Positions 1 to 11,583 of a stretch of 64,000 bases of DNA are shown here, one piece after another (position 1 is the first letter of the stretch; every line of letters starts with the position of its first letter). The notes below the pieces were generated by a model that was given only the letters and a program-made list of their open reading frames with translations, was not told where the DNA came from and ran no database searches. A program made the position numbers and the translations under genes. The stretch lies in contig OY756143.1 of the NCBI GenBank assembly GCA_963576785.1, forward strand, positions 1,860,001-1,924,000, in the 5' to 3' direction. The stretch is from Chlorophyllum brunneum (taxonomy: Eukaryota; Basidiomycota; Agaricomycetes; Agaricales; Agaricaceae).

Positions 1-1127
1 GCCAGGTTACTGATAATATCAAAGTAAGAAATGGATCACTAACGGAACGTAAGTAGCGAAATGACACTGAATCCCCGGGGACTCATTCTTACTCTCTGAT
101 CATCAGCTTTGCCCATTAGTGAGCTCGTTTATTACTGCTACTTTCGTGGCTTCTTACGGTTGTCCAGCTTCACTGTTGGGTGTCGCACAGACAGTGGCTT
201 CACCGTCATCCTTGTTGAGCGAGGAGAGGGTGTCGAAACCAAGGCTATCAAGACTTCCTACGTACGACCTTTTTTATCTTTCTATTCCTGGACTATCTCT
301 GAAATATCCAATGGACAACGCAACAGTCACCTACAGCCGGAACTGCATTTGTCACCTTCGACAGTGTGAAAGTGCCCGTGGAGAATACCCTCGGTCCGGA
401 AGGTGGAGGAATCTTCGTCATGCTTTCTAACTTCAACCATGAACGCTGGGTCATGATTTGTTCCTCTACACGTTCACAACGTCTCATCGTTGAAGAATGC
501 CTCAAGTGGACGAACCAACGCAAAGCTTTCGGAAAACCTCTTCACTCACAAGCTGTCATTCGAAGCAAACTTGCTGCCATGATTGCTCGAGTGGAAAGTA
601 CTCAGAATTGGTTGGAGAGTATTACCTACCAGATGAACAAGATGGTAAGAGATTTCTCCTTTCTGGCCAGGGTTCTTAAGGCTTGATTTGTGTTTTAGAG
701 TTATAGACAACAGGCATCGAAGCTTGCTGGGTACGTCCGACATTATTGAAGTATTGGTTCATTGAAATTCATGATAGTTTATAGTCCCATCGGTCTCTTG
801 AAGATGCACGCTACGCGATCTGCGCAGCTTACAGCAACTGACGCTGTCCAGGTCTTCGGCGGTCGTGGTATAACCAGAACTGGCATGGGCGAGCACATTG
901 AGCACGTAAGTCAACCAACAATCCAGTCCAGGAGTAAAAGACTCATGCATACTCTTAGTATCACCGCACTGTTCCTTTCGATGCGTGAGTAGTATTCAGA
1001 CATCTAGCTCGATGGGAACCTTAACGCTAAGACTGGTTCACAGCATTCTCGGAGGAGCAGAAGACGTTTTGGGAGACCTTGGTGTGCGCCAAGCGATCCG
1101 TAACATGCCCAAGGATGCCCGGCTATA
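1..1127 (+). CDS. Acyl-CoA dehydrogenase, C-terminal part (5' end outside window), PTS1-like C-terminus
   Basis: The fragment carries the middle and C-terminal domains of an FAD-dependent acyl-CoA dehydrogenase, the enzyme that makes trans-2-enoyl-CoA. KKWITNG is readable at about 26-46, FTVGCRTDSGFTVILVERG from about 170, then VKVPVENTLGPEGGG and FNHERWVMICSSTRSQRLIV (366-470). RKAFGKPLHSQAVIRSKLA and QVFGGRGITRTGMGEHIEH follow. The E of NHERW sits where isovaleryl- and long-chain dehydrogenases keep their catalytic base (alignment from memory), and the C-terminal YEG motif of other subfamilies is absent. The last codons read PKDARL-stop; ARL fits the PTS1 pattern [SAC][KRH][LM], so a peroxisomal rather than mitochondrial location is inferred. 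At least five short introns interrupt the fragment. The splicing between about 50 and 170 could not be resolved. The gene converges on the Mim1-like gene with about 86 bases between stop codons. Confidence 0.88.
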
Positions 1128-1213
1128 GGCCAGCTCTCTTCCGCTTCCCTCAATGATACTCTCTCGATATACGAGTTAGTGTAACTTTATAATTAATCTA
1201 GACAACAAATTAT

Positions 1214-2170
1214 CTAAAGCCTGCTTGTAAAACGTCGCCGTGAAATCCCAACGTTAGTTGCAGTGACGCCCCAGCCTAACCAACCCAGGACAAAGTTCTT
1301 GGCAAAAATTTCACCAAAGCCCAACATGACGCCATTGACAAAAGGGAGGAGGAGGTTGATAGCGAGTGAGGATGCAAGTGCTTTCATGCGTGTCGGGGTG
1401 GAAAGGGACGAATCGAACACAGATAGGGTTGCAGTCCGTGGTTCAGATGTGGACTGGGTCCGCTTTTGGTGATGGTCGTGGTCTTCGAGGGGTGGTGTGG
1501 CTGATTGGTCAGGGAAGGACATGGAAGGATAGGATGACGTTGTGGCCGAGTTTACTTCTTCCCACTTTTGGGAATCGTCAATTGTGTCGGGGTGTGATAT
1601 TGTTGAGCTAGCAACCTGTAATGCATTGTAAGCTAAGGTTCCAAGAGAAAGGAAAAGAAAGGGCGTACATGCACTTGAGGTTCATCAGTGACAAGGTCCC
1701 CGGCATCAGCATGACTCGGGGAGGCGAAATCTTCAGTAGTATTCTCCGTCTTCACCACTTTCTGCTTCGCGGCCTCTTCACGTTCAGCAGCCCGCTTAGC
1801 TTCCCATTCTTCGCGGACCTTTTCAGCTTTTTCTCGCGCTTTGGCAGATTGAGCACGCCAGGTTTTGACTTGTTCTTCGTATTCCTGTTTCCAGGTGTCT
1901 TCCGCTACCGTTCCTTCAGCGGTCGTCGACTCGGTTGGCACACTGGGAGGTTCTATGGGTTGGGGTATGGACCCAGCGGGCTTGTCCTCTGGGACAGAGT
2001 CTTGGGGTGTCGAAATGGCTGATTGGCGACGAGAGGAAGGGGCAGAAAATGCCTCGTTAAAGGCAGCCTGGACGTGCAAGGAAGTACACAGTTTAGCGCC
2101 TGATAGATTCCCTTTGAAGCCAGAAACTAACCTCGAGGATGTGTTGAGTTTCCTCCGTCGGGGCGGCCAT
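1214..2170 (-). CDS. MIM1: Mim1/TOM13-like mitochondrial outer-membrane import protein
   Basis: Three exons (2170-2132, 2067-1675, 1615-1214) join in frame to give 277 residues starting MAAPTEETQHILEAAFNE. Near the C-terminus lies the hallmark of the TOM13/Mim1 family: SLAINLLLPFVNGVMLGFGE followed by IFAKNFVLGWLGW. This is a single outer-membrane helix with small residues that in yeast inserts alpha-helical outer-membrane proteins and helps assemble the TOM complex. The N-terminal 210 or so residues are not conserved in yeast Mim1 (about 113 residues). They contain an acidic, Pro-rich part, then a Lys/Glu/Ala-rich stretch (KAREKAEKVREEWEAKRAAE) that should form a charged helix or coiled coil. 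Both introns have GT..AG ends and keep phase, which supports the start at 2170. The function rests on the membrane segment alone, and the role of the extension is unknown. Confidence 0.82.
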
Positions 2171-3100
2171 TGTCGGGAACTAAGAAGGGCTGACGTTGAA
2201 GGCAAAGTCACACGGATCGTGACGGTACCTTTCTTCCTCGCGCATAAGGATTGCGCGATTATTTGCTGCGAGCCGGGCTGGATTCGCGATTATACCGATT
2301 CTGCGTCCACCTCCAGCTAGTTCTCTAGTCACGCCCTGCAGTGTCCCCAAGCAGAAAGTAGGAGGCTCTGATCCATCATGTGACAGGTAAATAATGAGAT
2401 GGCATAGACCGCTGTCCTCGTTAAAGAAGACCCTCCCAGAGAGGACCAAGAAACATCGGGCTCCCTCCCCTCAAAAGCTCTCGCTTCTCGCGGAAACGTT
2501 ACCATTATTCCCCTTCGTCAACGACTATCCGCGACACAAGCAACGATATGTGTAAACGGGAATGGTAGGTGGATTGTTTAGATTGCGTCTATGAGTGCTC
2601 TCCAAGTTCGCTGACTGCTCGATCGTGAGGACAGTATTGGTGATTACTACAGACCTTGTAACGTCCGTATTCGCGCTTGGAAAGCACTCAGAAATGCGCG
2701 AGATCTTCATGCATATTCTTGTTTAGCACTGGGTCTTTGATTACGAAACAGGCGAGCTAGTCGATTGCAACGAACCCAAATGTCGAACGAGCGGGAGTCA
2801 TGTACACAAAGGCAAAGAATATCTGTGCGACTGCGCTCCGGTGCGCACCACCACCCTTCCTTCAGCGACTCCGACTTACCATTCCCTATGTCTCCACTAG
2901 TCGATCCCATACGACCAACGTGAAGGCGAAGGGAAAGTCCGAAACATGTTCCATAAGCTCTGCCCAAATTGCACACCTACCACACCTACCACATCCAGGG
3001 GTAGATAATCGCAATTCGGTCATGCCTTATCGGTTAAGTTGTATCCCAATGTAACTCAAGCCATGTATAGGAAGTTAAGAAAAGAAATTTCATTCTGATA
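2171..3100. other. Intergenic, no gene recognised
   Basis: This is the upstream side of the Mim1-like gene and the downstream side of the XLF-like gene. The short reading frames here have no conserved motif, no intron pattern and no family resemblance. No RNA gene was seen. Confidence 0.5.
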
Positions 3101-4853
3101 TCAAAATCTTTTTCCTCCTCTCTTGATCGGTTGTCTAACACCTCTTTTTGGGACTCCTCCACCAGAATTACCTTTGAGTTGCGCGACACGAGCTCTCCTC
3201 TCTGATTCACTATCGCCTTCACTCGAGGATGCCTGAGCAGCCTTCGCCTTCTTTGGAGGTGGTTTGGCGGGCGAAGAATCGTCATCAGAACTCTTCTCAT
3301 GATACTCTTCTTTCTGTTCCGGGGTTTTTGTACGTGCTGACGTCGATGTTGCAGGGGACGTCCCTACGAGCGGGGATCTCGATGTGGGTGAGTTACTTCG
3401 CTTCTGCAAAGCCGCGAGCCTTGGAGATGCGGTAAGCCTAGCTGCCGATGTGATGGGATGTAATGGTACAGTGGACGATTGGCGGAATGGGCCGCCTGGT
3501 TCTCCTTCATCAGCCGAGGATTCCGTAGCCGATTCGGCCTTGGTAGACGAGGCCGGACGTTTTGATGTTTTGTGGGGAGGAGGGGGTGAGATCTGCATCG
3601 GTGAACGTGGTCTTGAACCCTCGGCCAGTTCCTAGTAGAGGCGCTTTCAGACGAGTTGTTAACCTAGTCAACAGGCCCAGAAACTTACGATGTCTCGTGA
3701 GAGGGCATATGCGCGTCCGGGCTTAGTTGATAAGACGTTCTCGGACCTCTTTGAGTATGCCGATGGAATTTGAAGTCTCGGTTCTTCCACCGTGGATATG
3801 ATGCTGGCTGCAGAGGTGGAAAGATGAAATCATGATCAGCAGGTTCTCGAAGGCAGTGATCAAGCGGTGGACTCACGAAGTTGAGGTAGAGAATTGAACA
3901 TTGCCGTCATTCTTCTCAGGATCGTCGAGATGCGTGGCTTAGACAATGCGTTCTTAATGTGGGTATCGATTGAGTGTCTGGCGGTCCGACCGATCTTGTC
4001 CACCGCCTGGTGAAGGACGTCAGTGAGAGAAGGATATGTTGCTAAACAAAACGAAACCCTACCTTTTCGACATCAATGTCTGGCATATCTCGGACGGGTT
4101 CCGCATTTGAGAACAGGAAGTGGCTTGTGCTGATGAGCGGGAACACGAGCTGACTCGAAATGACCTCTGCAGAAAGTCTGTGTCCAACAAAATCACTTTC
4201 CCATCTCCAGCTGAAAGATCCACACTCTAGTGAGAATGCAATATCCTGTATACCTCTGTCAGTGGTTGTCACCTTTAGTACTTGGGGTTGATTCACCGAG
4301 TAATGAGAGTCGACGACTTCGAACGAAAGCTCGTTGACGCCACCCAAAGTATGACCCCTCGCAAGCAATTCCAGAATCGAAGTTCTCCACTCGTCTTCGT
4401 CCTCCAAACTCGAGAAGAAGTGTGGCGCTTGAGGATTGCATTGTCTCCACCGCCTTGCGATCTGGTGACCCGTTAATTCTGACAGAGGGGAATAGATAGG
4501 AAGTCAGTTACAGCTTCAGATTAAGTTATAATGTCATTTACCTTCGGTCCAGACAGATTTGGTATCAGTGAACAGAACGCAGCAGGTCAGATCAATAGCT
4601 GACGAGGTAAGTTTCTGTCATGATGAGCATTTGACGACAGGGGCGGCGCAAATCTGTCGTGTTTCAAACTGATCCGTTGGTTCGGGGATATATAGAAGGT
4701 ACTAACGAATAGATATGGGGTTGCGGAGGCCGAGTTGATTTTGACGAGCCACTCTTTGCCAAGGAATGGCTGGAAGGAGGTCTAGATGAGGTGTGTCAAT
4801 GGGCATTTCGTTGCTTTGTTTCGCATTTGGACGACCTCTGACAGCTGCTGCAT
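3101..4853 (-). CDS. XLF: XLF/Nej1-like non-homologous end-joining factor
   Basis: Spliced by eye, the N-terminal half follows the XLF head domain: FQPFLGKEWLVKINSASATP, then AIDLTCCVLFTDTKSVWTE (compare the human SDLQQVWHEQVD region), then ELTGHQIARRWRQCNP. LELLARGHTLGGV follows, and then a strand carrying FSWRWES at the human LPFYWNFHC position. ISSQLVFPLISTSHFLF matches the stretch that leads into the coiled-coil stalk, and DMPDIDVEKAVDKIGRTARH matches the stalk. The C-terminal 165 residues (3598-3101) are Ser/Pro-rich and disordered. They end PIKRGGKRF-stop, a basic tail closing on Phe like the Ku-binding motif of human XLF (KRKKPRGLFS). XLF bridges Ku and Lig4-XRCC4 at broken DNA ends. 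At least five introns are present. The start at 4853 (MQQLSE) needs a weak GTCGTC donor and is tentative. Fungal members diverge strongly, so the call rests on the pattern as a whole. Confidence 0.75.
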
Positions 4854-5964
4854 TGACGGTCTCAAGCGGAGATCAACAGACAGATGAGCACCACAGGAGT
4901 TTTTCGCAAAGGGCTTTGACCAAAGTCGAGGTTTCGTTCAGGTGTTCCGCCTCAAACATTCAACACGTGATTAAGTAAGCCTCGTGACGTCATATCCAGA
5001 AACTGGTTCGTCGTGCAGGAAGAGTGCGATGCTCCTGGAGTTGAATACTTGAATGTTGGACAGAGCCAAAACTACCCTACACGCAAACGATCAGCAGACG
5101 GCGGATGCAAGATCACAGGATAATGCGAGTGTAGATGCCAATTCACGTTTCATCTTGCGGACTCTGTATGGTGAATTTCCATCTCCGACATAACCGAGGT
5201 TCTTCCCCGAACAGTTAGTGACACAACAATTCGGCAGCAGCACAACCGAGGCGCCTAGTTTGGCGAGCATGTATGCGGTGTTGGTTAATATTTTTCTCGA
5301 CAACTACCAAGTAACGAGCTGGCTTTCTGAGATAGCAGCCTACTGGGCAAAAGGGACTGGCCGGCTTGTCTGAGGGCATGAATTCGTTCGTTAAAAGGGG
5401 TAATGTCAGTGGGGAACCGATGAATCGATGACGGAAGGAATGATAATCAGGATGGAAGCTGATGGTGTCGCTGGAAGCGGTCCAGGTTCAGTCACCACAC
5501 CGTGTCTTTGTGTTTGTGGCACCCCGTAAGGCCGTGGTCATCGACGCGCCCAATCGATAAGAGCTGTATTACAGTGGATGAGGCTACTGCTGTGCACCTC
5601 AGGTGGACAGGCAGTCGTGAGAGTCCTGAGAAGTGGCGTTGTGACAGGAGATTCTACGTAAAGGGAAGGTGATGTCACGCGGAGGCGCGACGCGTCTTGT
5701 GTGCGCGTTGTTTGTGGTAGTGTTGTCACTTCACGTGATGCTTGTTCGAAGTGAATCTAAGCTGGACTTTGTTCAAAGTTTCTTCAGAGGCTGACTGGTG
5801 GACTTCGTTCCTCTCTTCTCTTTCTCCTTTCCCATTTCCGCCAACCGGCTCCTCATCTTCCACCAACTCTTCAGATTCACACATATCAACTTTACCTCTT
5901 TTCTCCAACATTTCGCCCCGCAACCGTCCTACCCTTCAGCCAGTAAATACCTTCAAGCCTCACG
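4854..5964. other. Divergent intergenic region between XLF-like and cyclin genes
   Basis: About 1.1 kb separates two divergently transcribed genes. The last 200 bases before the cyclin start (5760-5964) are pyrimidine-rich on the plus strand, as in many fungal 5' leaders. No conserved reading frame was recognised, and a first exon of the XLF-like gene could lie in the left part. Confidence 0.45.
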
Positions 5965-7769
5965 ATGGCCACCAATCACGTTCGTGTAAGTCTATTCTCG
6001 TTTGTAGTCGCGTACAACAGCAATTTCATATTTTTCGACCACTACATAGATACCGCAACGACGCACCCTCGCGCAGCGCGCCAAGGTCGATGAGAATGCC
6101 ATGAGTCGACATCTTCGCCAGGCCTCTCAAAACGCCGCTGGCCCCACCCGATTTGCAGCAAAGGAGAATGCTGTTAAGGTTGGTGCTGTTCGCCAGGCAT
6201 TGGGAGAAGTTACCATGGCTGCCGTTAATCGCAAGGTTTGTTGTGCCATGGTGCTCAACCTCCCTCATGGGCCTGACGCGATGTTCGCATAGGACACGGG
6301 ACTGAAACCTGCAGTTGGAAAGGAGAAAGAAGAGGTCGGCCTTAAACGCGGCCGTTCTGACTCTATATCCTGTGCTCAACGAGTCCCCTTGGGCCCAGGG
6401 CGGGCTCCCGCGGCCCAACCTGTTGCGAACTTCGTCAATGCGCGTGTTTCCGTGGCCCGCGCACGAGCCAGCTATGCTGCTACTCGTCGTGCTTCACGAG
6501 TTGCTATGCCCAATTCCCAGCCTGCGGTAGTCCCTACCCAGGATGAGATCGATATCGTTAAGGATCATCCGCAAAGCGAGATGGATATAGAAGAAGATCC
6601 TGCTGACGAACTAGAAAATGAAGCCGAAGTCGCAAACGAACGAGAAGTTGAGAACATGGTTGGTGTCGAGCAGAGCGATGAAGATGAAGAAGACGAGCCC
6701 ACCCAGGACCCGAGGACTCCTCGTATATGGCCTGAGATTGGCACCGAACGAGCTCGCCGGTATGCGAAGGAACTTCAGGGGATCCGCGAAACATTCCACG
6801 ATGAGGTCGACATGTACGATACAACCATGGTGTCCGAGTACGCAGAAGAAATTTTCGATTATATGTGTGATCTCGAGGTTTGTGTTATGTTATGATTACC
6901 GAGGAATACTTCAGGTACTCATCTGATTGCACAGGAGGAGGTGATGGCCCAACCTGACTATATCGCCAATCAAAGTGAAATCACCTGGGAGATGCGTCAG
7001 ACCCTTGTCGACTGGCTTCTCCAAGTTCACTTCCGTTATCATATGCTCCCCGAAACTTTGTGGATCGCCATTAACCTCGTGGATCGCTTCTTATCACGGC
7101 GAGTTGTTTCACTGGGTAAACTACAACTCGTCGGTGTTACAGCGATGTTCATTGCCGCCAAATACGAAGAGATCCTCGCACCCTCAGTAGAAGAGTTCGT
7201 CTTCATGACCGAGAAAGGGTACACCAAGGAGGAGATCCTCAAGGGCGAGCGCATTGTCCTCCAAACTCTCGAATTCCGGATATCGCACTACTGCTCTCCT
7301 TATAGCTGGATGCGGAAGATCAGCAAGGCAGACGATTATGATATCCAGACGCGAACACTTAGCAAATTCCTGACCGAGGTCACCCTCCTCGATCACCGCT
7401 TCCTCAGAGTGAAGCCAAGCTTGGTCGCTGCGATCGGAATGTACTGTGCAAGAAGGATGTTGGGCGGTGATTGGGTATGTGTCCCCTTTATATTATGCTC
7501 GGCCATGCGTCGTGATCAGGTATCATGTGACTGACTCTTTTTACCAGAACGAGGCATTTGTGTTTTACTCGGGATTCACCGAGGAGCAACTGTTACCTGG
7601 TCACCAGTTACTTGTAGAGAAACTAGCGGAGAGTGGATTCTCACGGCAGTATGTGTGCAAGAAGTACGCAAACAAAAAGTTCCTCAAGGCATCAACCTTC
7701 GCCACCGAATGGGCGAAACAACACGTCAATGACCTAGCACCCGCTGAAACAATGATGGTCGTAGACTGA
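5965..7769 (+). CDS. G2/M B-type cyclin
   Basis: Five exons (5965-5985, 6050-6235, 6293-6877, 6935-7474, 7548-7769), all joined in phase 0, give 517 residues. The cyclin box begins around EITWEMRQTLVDWLLQVHFR with the diagnostic MRxxLVDWL. NLVDRFLSRR, LVGVTAMFIAAKYEEI and the second cyclin fold (FLTEVTLLDHRFL) follow. This fits the mitotic Clb/Cdc13 family, which binds and directs the Cdk1 kinase. The N-terminus holds APC/C degrons: a KEN box at residues 45-47 and RQALGEVTM at 55-63. The latter matches the cyclin destruction box RxALGxxxN except that the ninth residue is Met. A second RxxL is at RRTL (11-14). Residues 150-200 are strongly acidic. The start is set by a small seven-codon first exon (MATNHVR) followed by a GTAAGT donor. 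Which of the paralogous mitotic cyclins this is cannot be told. Confidence 0.95.
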
Positions 7770-8191
7770 ATGCCTTTTCTTTCATCCCGTGAAGCCAGAT
7801 ATCCTCGTCTTGCTATACCTTGTGCCTCTCGTTCTATGCTTCCCTTGTACCCACGTTCTTTTGGTTCGTCACCCGCATTTCTCATCTAATGATCAGCATC
7901 TGCATGTCTCTTGTCTATGTCATCATCGCTTTTTTATTTTCTGCTATCGATCCATGCCCCCCTCGTTTCCCTACTATCTACCCATCTCACTTCAAACTCT
8001 ATAACGACCTCCCTTCCGTTACGACACCCACTTTCCTTGACATGAATACGTTGATGTCCCTCCCCTTATCTACGATATGTTCCCATGACCAACTATGTCC
8101 ACTCCTTTGAATTTACTTATTATCTCTTTCTCATTTTCCCTCGTCGTGTAAAACTATTCATTTATGTTTCCTTATTTTTCTTCATTTACTT

Positions 8192-8239
<48 letters not shown>

Positions 8240-8663
8240 ATCTCGTTGACTCTTTTGATCGGTTTGTTGCCTTTAACTCTCAGCAAAAGTTCGCTGCCCC
8301 GATGCATCCACAACCGTTAGGACGTTCGTTCGCCGACTGCGTTTGATTTTTGATTCATCTCGTACTCCGATTTCTCATGCAGTGCATGGTATATATTCTG
8401 CTTCGTCTTTGTGTATATCATGCGCCGGGCGCGGCAAATAATTTATTTATTGGCAATCTGGCAGCGATATGTTGAGCAGCTAGAAACACGCGTCTCGAAA
8501 TGGGTGGTCACTGGTCACCGGTCAGGCCTCGGGTTCCGAGATCATGTAACGTAACTAGCTGGGGCAGGTCAATTTCACGTGCGACTGTAACGGACCTATT
8601 TCTCTACCAAAGGTTTACTTCACATCCCAATCTTCCCTCCCTCATCTATACAAACATACGACG
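7770..8663. other. Cyclin 3' region and FOX2-like upstream region
   Basis: This stretch has no reading frame of note. The first 450 bases are pyrimidine-rich and hold a TC microsatellite. A CCTCGG hexamer lies at 8527-8532, about 130 bases before the FOX2-like start; that hexamer is the FarA/FarB fatty-acid response motif known from Aspergillus. A six-base match alone is weak evidence. Confidence 0.45.
8195..8232. repeat. (TC)19 microsatellite
   Basis: Nineteen uninterrupted TC units lie in the pyrimidine-rich 3' flank of the cyclin gene. The tract should be length-variable between strains. Confidence 0.97.
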
Positions 8664-11351
8664 ATGACACTCTCCTTCAAAGGACATACCGTGGTTGTTA
8701 CCGGTGCTGGTGGTGGTTTGGGCAAAACGTATGCCTTCATCAACGTCACTAATTCCGTGTAGCTGCTTACATTCGGACCTTCGCTTTCGCTGGTATGATG
8801 GGCTAGGTATTCATTATTGTTCGCATCTCGAGGCGCTAATGTTGTTGTGAATGACTTCAACGCCGCTGCGGCTCAGAAGGTCGTTGACGATATTACCAAG
8901 GGTGCGCACTCAGAGACAATGACTTCTCTTTCATCGTCGCTCATAACTGTCTGCGATTAGCCGGTGGAAAGGCTGTTGCAAATACTTCTTCTGTGACAAA
9001 CGGTGCTGCTGTTATCAAGAGTGCCGTGGATAATTTCGGTACTGTTACGATTCTCATCAATAATGCTGGTATCCTACGAGATAAGGGGTGAGTCTCCTCA
9101 TGTGTGTGAGTTGAGAGGCTGATATCATTTGGGCAATGGTATCCAGGTTCAAGAACATGTCTGATAAAGAGTGGGACCAGGTTACTGAGGTCCACTTGAA
9201 GGGTGCTTTTGCTTGCACGAAGGCTGCTTGGCCTTTCTTCCGCAAGCAGAAGTTTGGGCGCGTAATTAACACTACCAGTGCTGCTGGCCTTTATGGTATG
9301 ACCGGCTACAAACATGAGATAATGCTGGGCTGCTGACGAATGTGTGAAGGTAACTTCGGTCAGGCCAACTACAGCGCTGCTAAGATGAGCCTTGTTGGTT
9401 TCACCCTAACTTTGGCCCGCGAAGGTGCTAAGTACAATATCAAATCCACTGCTATCGCTCCCGTACGCCTCTTTCTCGGTGACAAGAAGCCCGGACATAC
9501 TCATGAAGCCAACTGCAGATTGCTGCCTCGGCCATGACAGAAACTATCATGCCTTCCGAGATGTTGGCTAACCTCAGTGTACGTGGACGGCCAACCCTCC
9601 TAGGCTAGAGCTCCGGAACTGACATGGATCTGGTTTACAGCCCGAATATGTCGCACCGTTCGTCGTTGCTATAAGCCATCCTGAAGCACTCGATGCATCT
9701 GGCAAGATATTTGAGATTGGCGCTGGTTTCATTGCTGAAGTCCGGTGGGAGAGAAGCAACGGTACCGTCTTCAAGACAGACGCCACCTTTACACCTACAG
9801 CTGTATGTTGCATCACCTTCATCGGTCTTATCCATGTTTCTCATTCATATGCGTTGATAGGTCAAGGCAAAGTGGGATCAGGTCATCGATATTTCCAAAC
9901 CTTACTAGTGAGTCCACACCAGTGGTTTGTCACAATTTCCTTCTGACGTGTTTCAGTCCTAATGCTGTGAGCGATGTCGATTCCATGGTATGTACACGCA
10001 CTTGCCATGCGACTGTGTTTATGATGTCAATCATGAATACAGGGTTTACTTGAGGCTGCAAGAAGCTCGCCTCCGAACGCTCAACCCGGATCCGAGGTTC
10101 GATTCGACGGTCAAACCGTCATCGTCACAGGTGCCGGTGCGGGTCTCGGACGTGCCTACGCACTAATGTATGCCGGTCTCGGCGCTAATGTCGTCGTTAA
10201 TGATGTTAGCGCAAAGGGTGCTAATGCTGTCGTTGAGGAGATTGCCAAAGCTGGCGGTAAAGCCATCCCTGCCATATTCTCAGTGGAGGATGGTGATAAG
10301 ATAGCTCAGCTTGCACTGGAGAAGTTCGGTGCGGTGCATGTGCTGATTGCAAATGCTGGTGTCCTGAGGGACAAATCATTCCTGGTTATGTCTGAACAAG
10401 AGTGGGATCTCGTGGTTGCCGTGCATCTTCGGTGAGTCTCATTAACAGTTTCACCGGAAACTTTTGTGCTAACTTCGGTGTCTTTAGGGGTACATACAAG
10501 GTAATCATCGTGACTGAGATCTCCAGACATACGCTGCTCATACAGGTACTCTAGTGTGCTAAAGCTCTTTGGCCTACCTTCCAGAAGCAGAAGTATGGTC
10601 GTATTGTCACAACTGCATCTCAAGTCGGCATCTGTGCGTTTTGTATCCACCCTCTAAATACCAATCACCCGCTAACTCTGGACCCCCGCTTTTTCTTTCA
10701 GATGGTAATTTCGGCCAAGCCAATGTGAGCAGTTCGTTCTGATCGCACAGTTAGAACTGGCCCCAACTTTTTACCCCTCAGTATTCTTCCGCGAAAGCCG
10801 GGATCATCGGTTTGACTCGCGCCCTCGCTATCGAGGGCAGAAAGTATGGTATCCTCGCCAATGCTATCGCACCTTCGGCTGGTACTGCCATGACTAGCAC
10901 TGTCTGGCCGCAGGAGATGGTTGATGCCTTCAAGCCTGATTATATCGCTCCTGTCGTCGGATATCTCACTAGCAAGGGTGGGATTTTATGTTTCTAATGA
11001 TATCATACGCGTCCACTGACTAGTAAGCTTAGATAACACAAGTACGAGTGGTGGTTTGTTTGAGATTCTCGGTGGTTGGGCTGCTCAGACTCGGTGGCAA
11101 CGCTCTGGCGGTTATGGCTTCCCTCATACCAAGCCTTATGCGCCGGAGGATGTTGTAGCGAAGTGGAATATCATCACCGATTTCAGTGCGTGTATTCACC
11201 TTGGCGTGTGCTCATGGAGACTGACCCGTTATTGACGTTATTATCAGATAACGGCCGCGCAACGAACCCGTTGTCAATGGCAGAAGCTCTCCAGTCAATC
11301 ATAGCCAACTTTGAGAACACCGCCGAGGAGCCCGTCAAAGCAAAATTATAG
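8664..11351 (+). CDS. FOX2: Peroxisomal FOX2-like 3-hydroxyacyl-CoA dehydrogenase with two SDR domains and no hydratase domain
   Basis: About a dozen exons encode roughly 600 residues with two tandem short-chain dehydrogenase domains, as in fungal multifunctional enzyme 2 (Fox2). Domain A has [27 protein letters not shown] and [20 protein letters not shown] with the YxxxK pair. Domain B (from about 10090) has [28 protein letters not shown] and [20 protein letters not shown]. Both look catalytically complete, oxidising (3R)-hydroxyacyl-CoA with NAD. Yeast Fox2 continues into a C-terminal hydratase 2 domain. Here the protein stops after [13 protein letters not shown], and the final AKL is a canonical PTS1, so the ending looks natural and not truncated. 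The missing hydratase is encoded separately at 12998-14428. The start [14 protein letters not shown] has no plausible upstream alternative. The gene converges on the CK2 beta gene. Confidence 0.93.
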
Positions 11352-11583
11352 TTTACTTGCGTTAGCATGTATTATCACTTGCATTCTCTTTGCCAACACA
11401 ATGTACCTTTTCTTTTGGGTTATCGAGGCGTGTCAAGGTCAACATATACAGAACGAAGTAATACCAGGACAGATTCTCCGCCATTACTAGGCACGAAAGG
11501 TATGTCCCATGTGTCTATATCGATTCAACAAACAGCGGGAATATGATGCTATGATAAACGACAAACATCTGCAGAAAAAATGA

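Noticed and set aside
2180..2449. 89-codon minus-strand frame upstream of the Mim1-like gene
   Set aside because: No motif and no splice partner. It lies in the promoter side of the Mim1-like gene.
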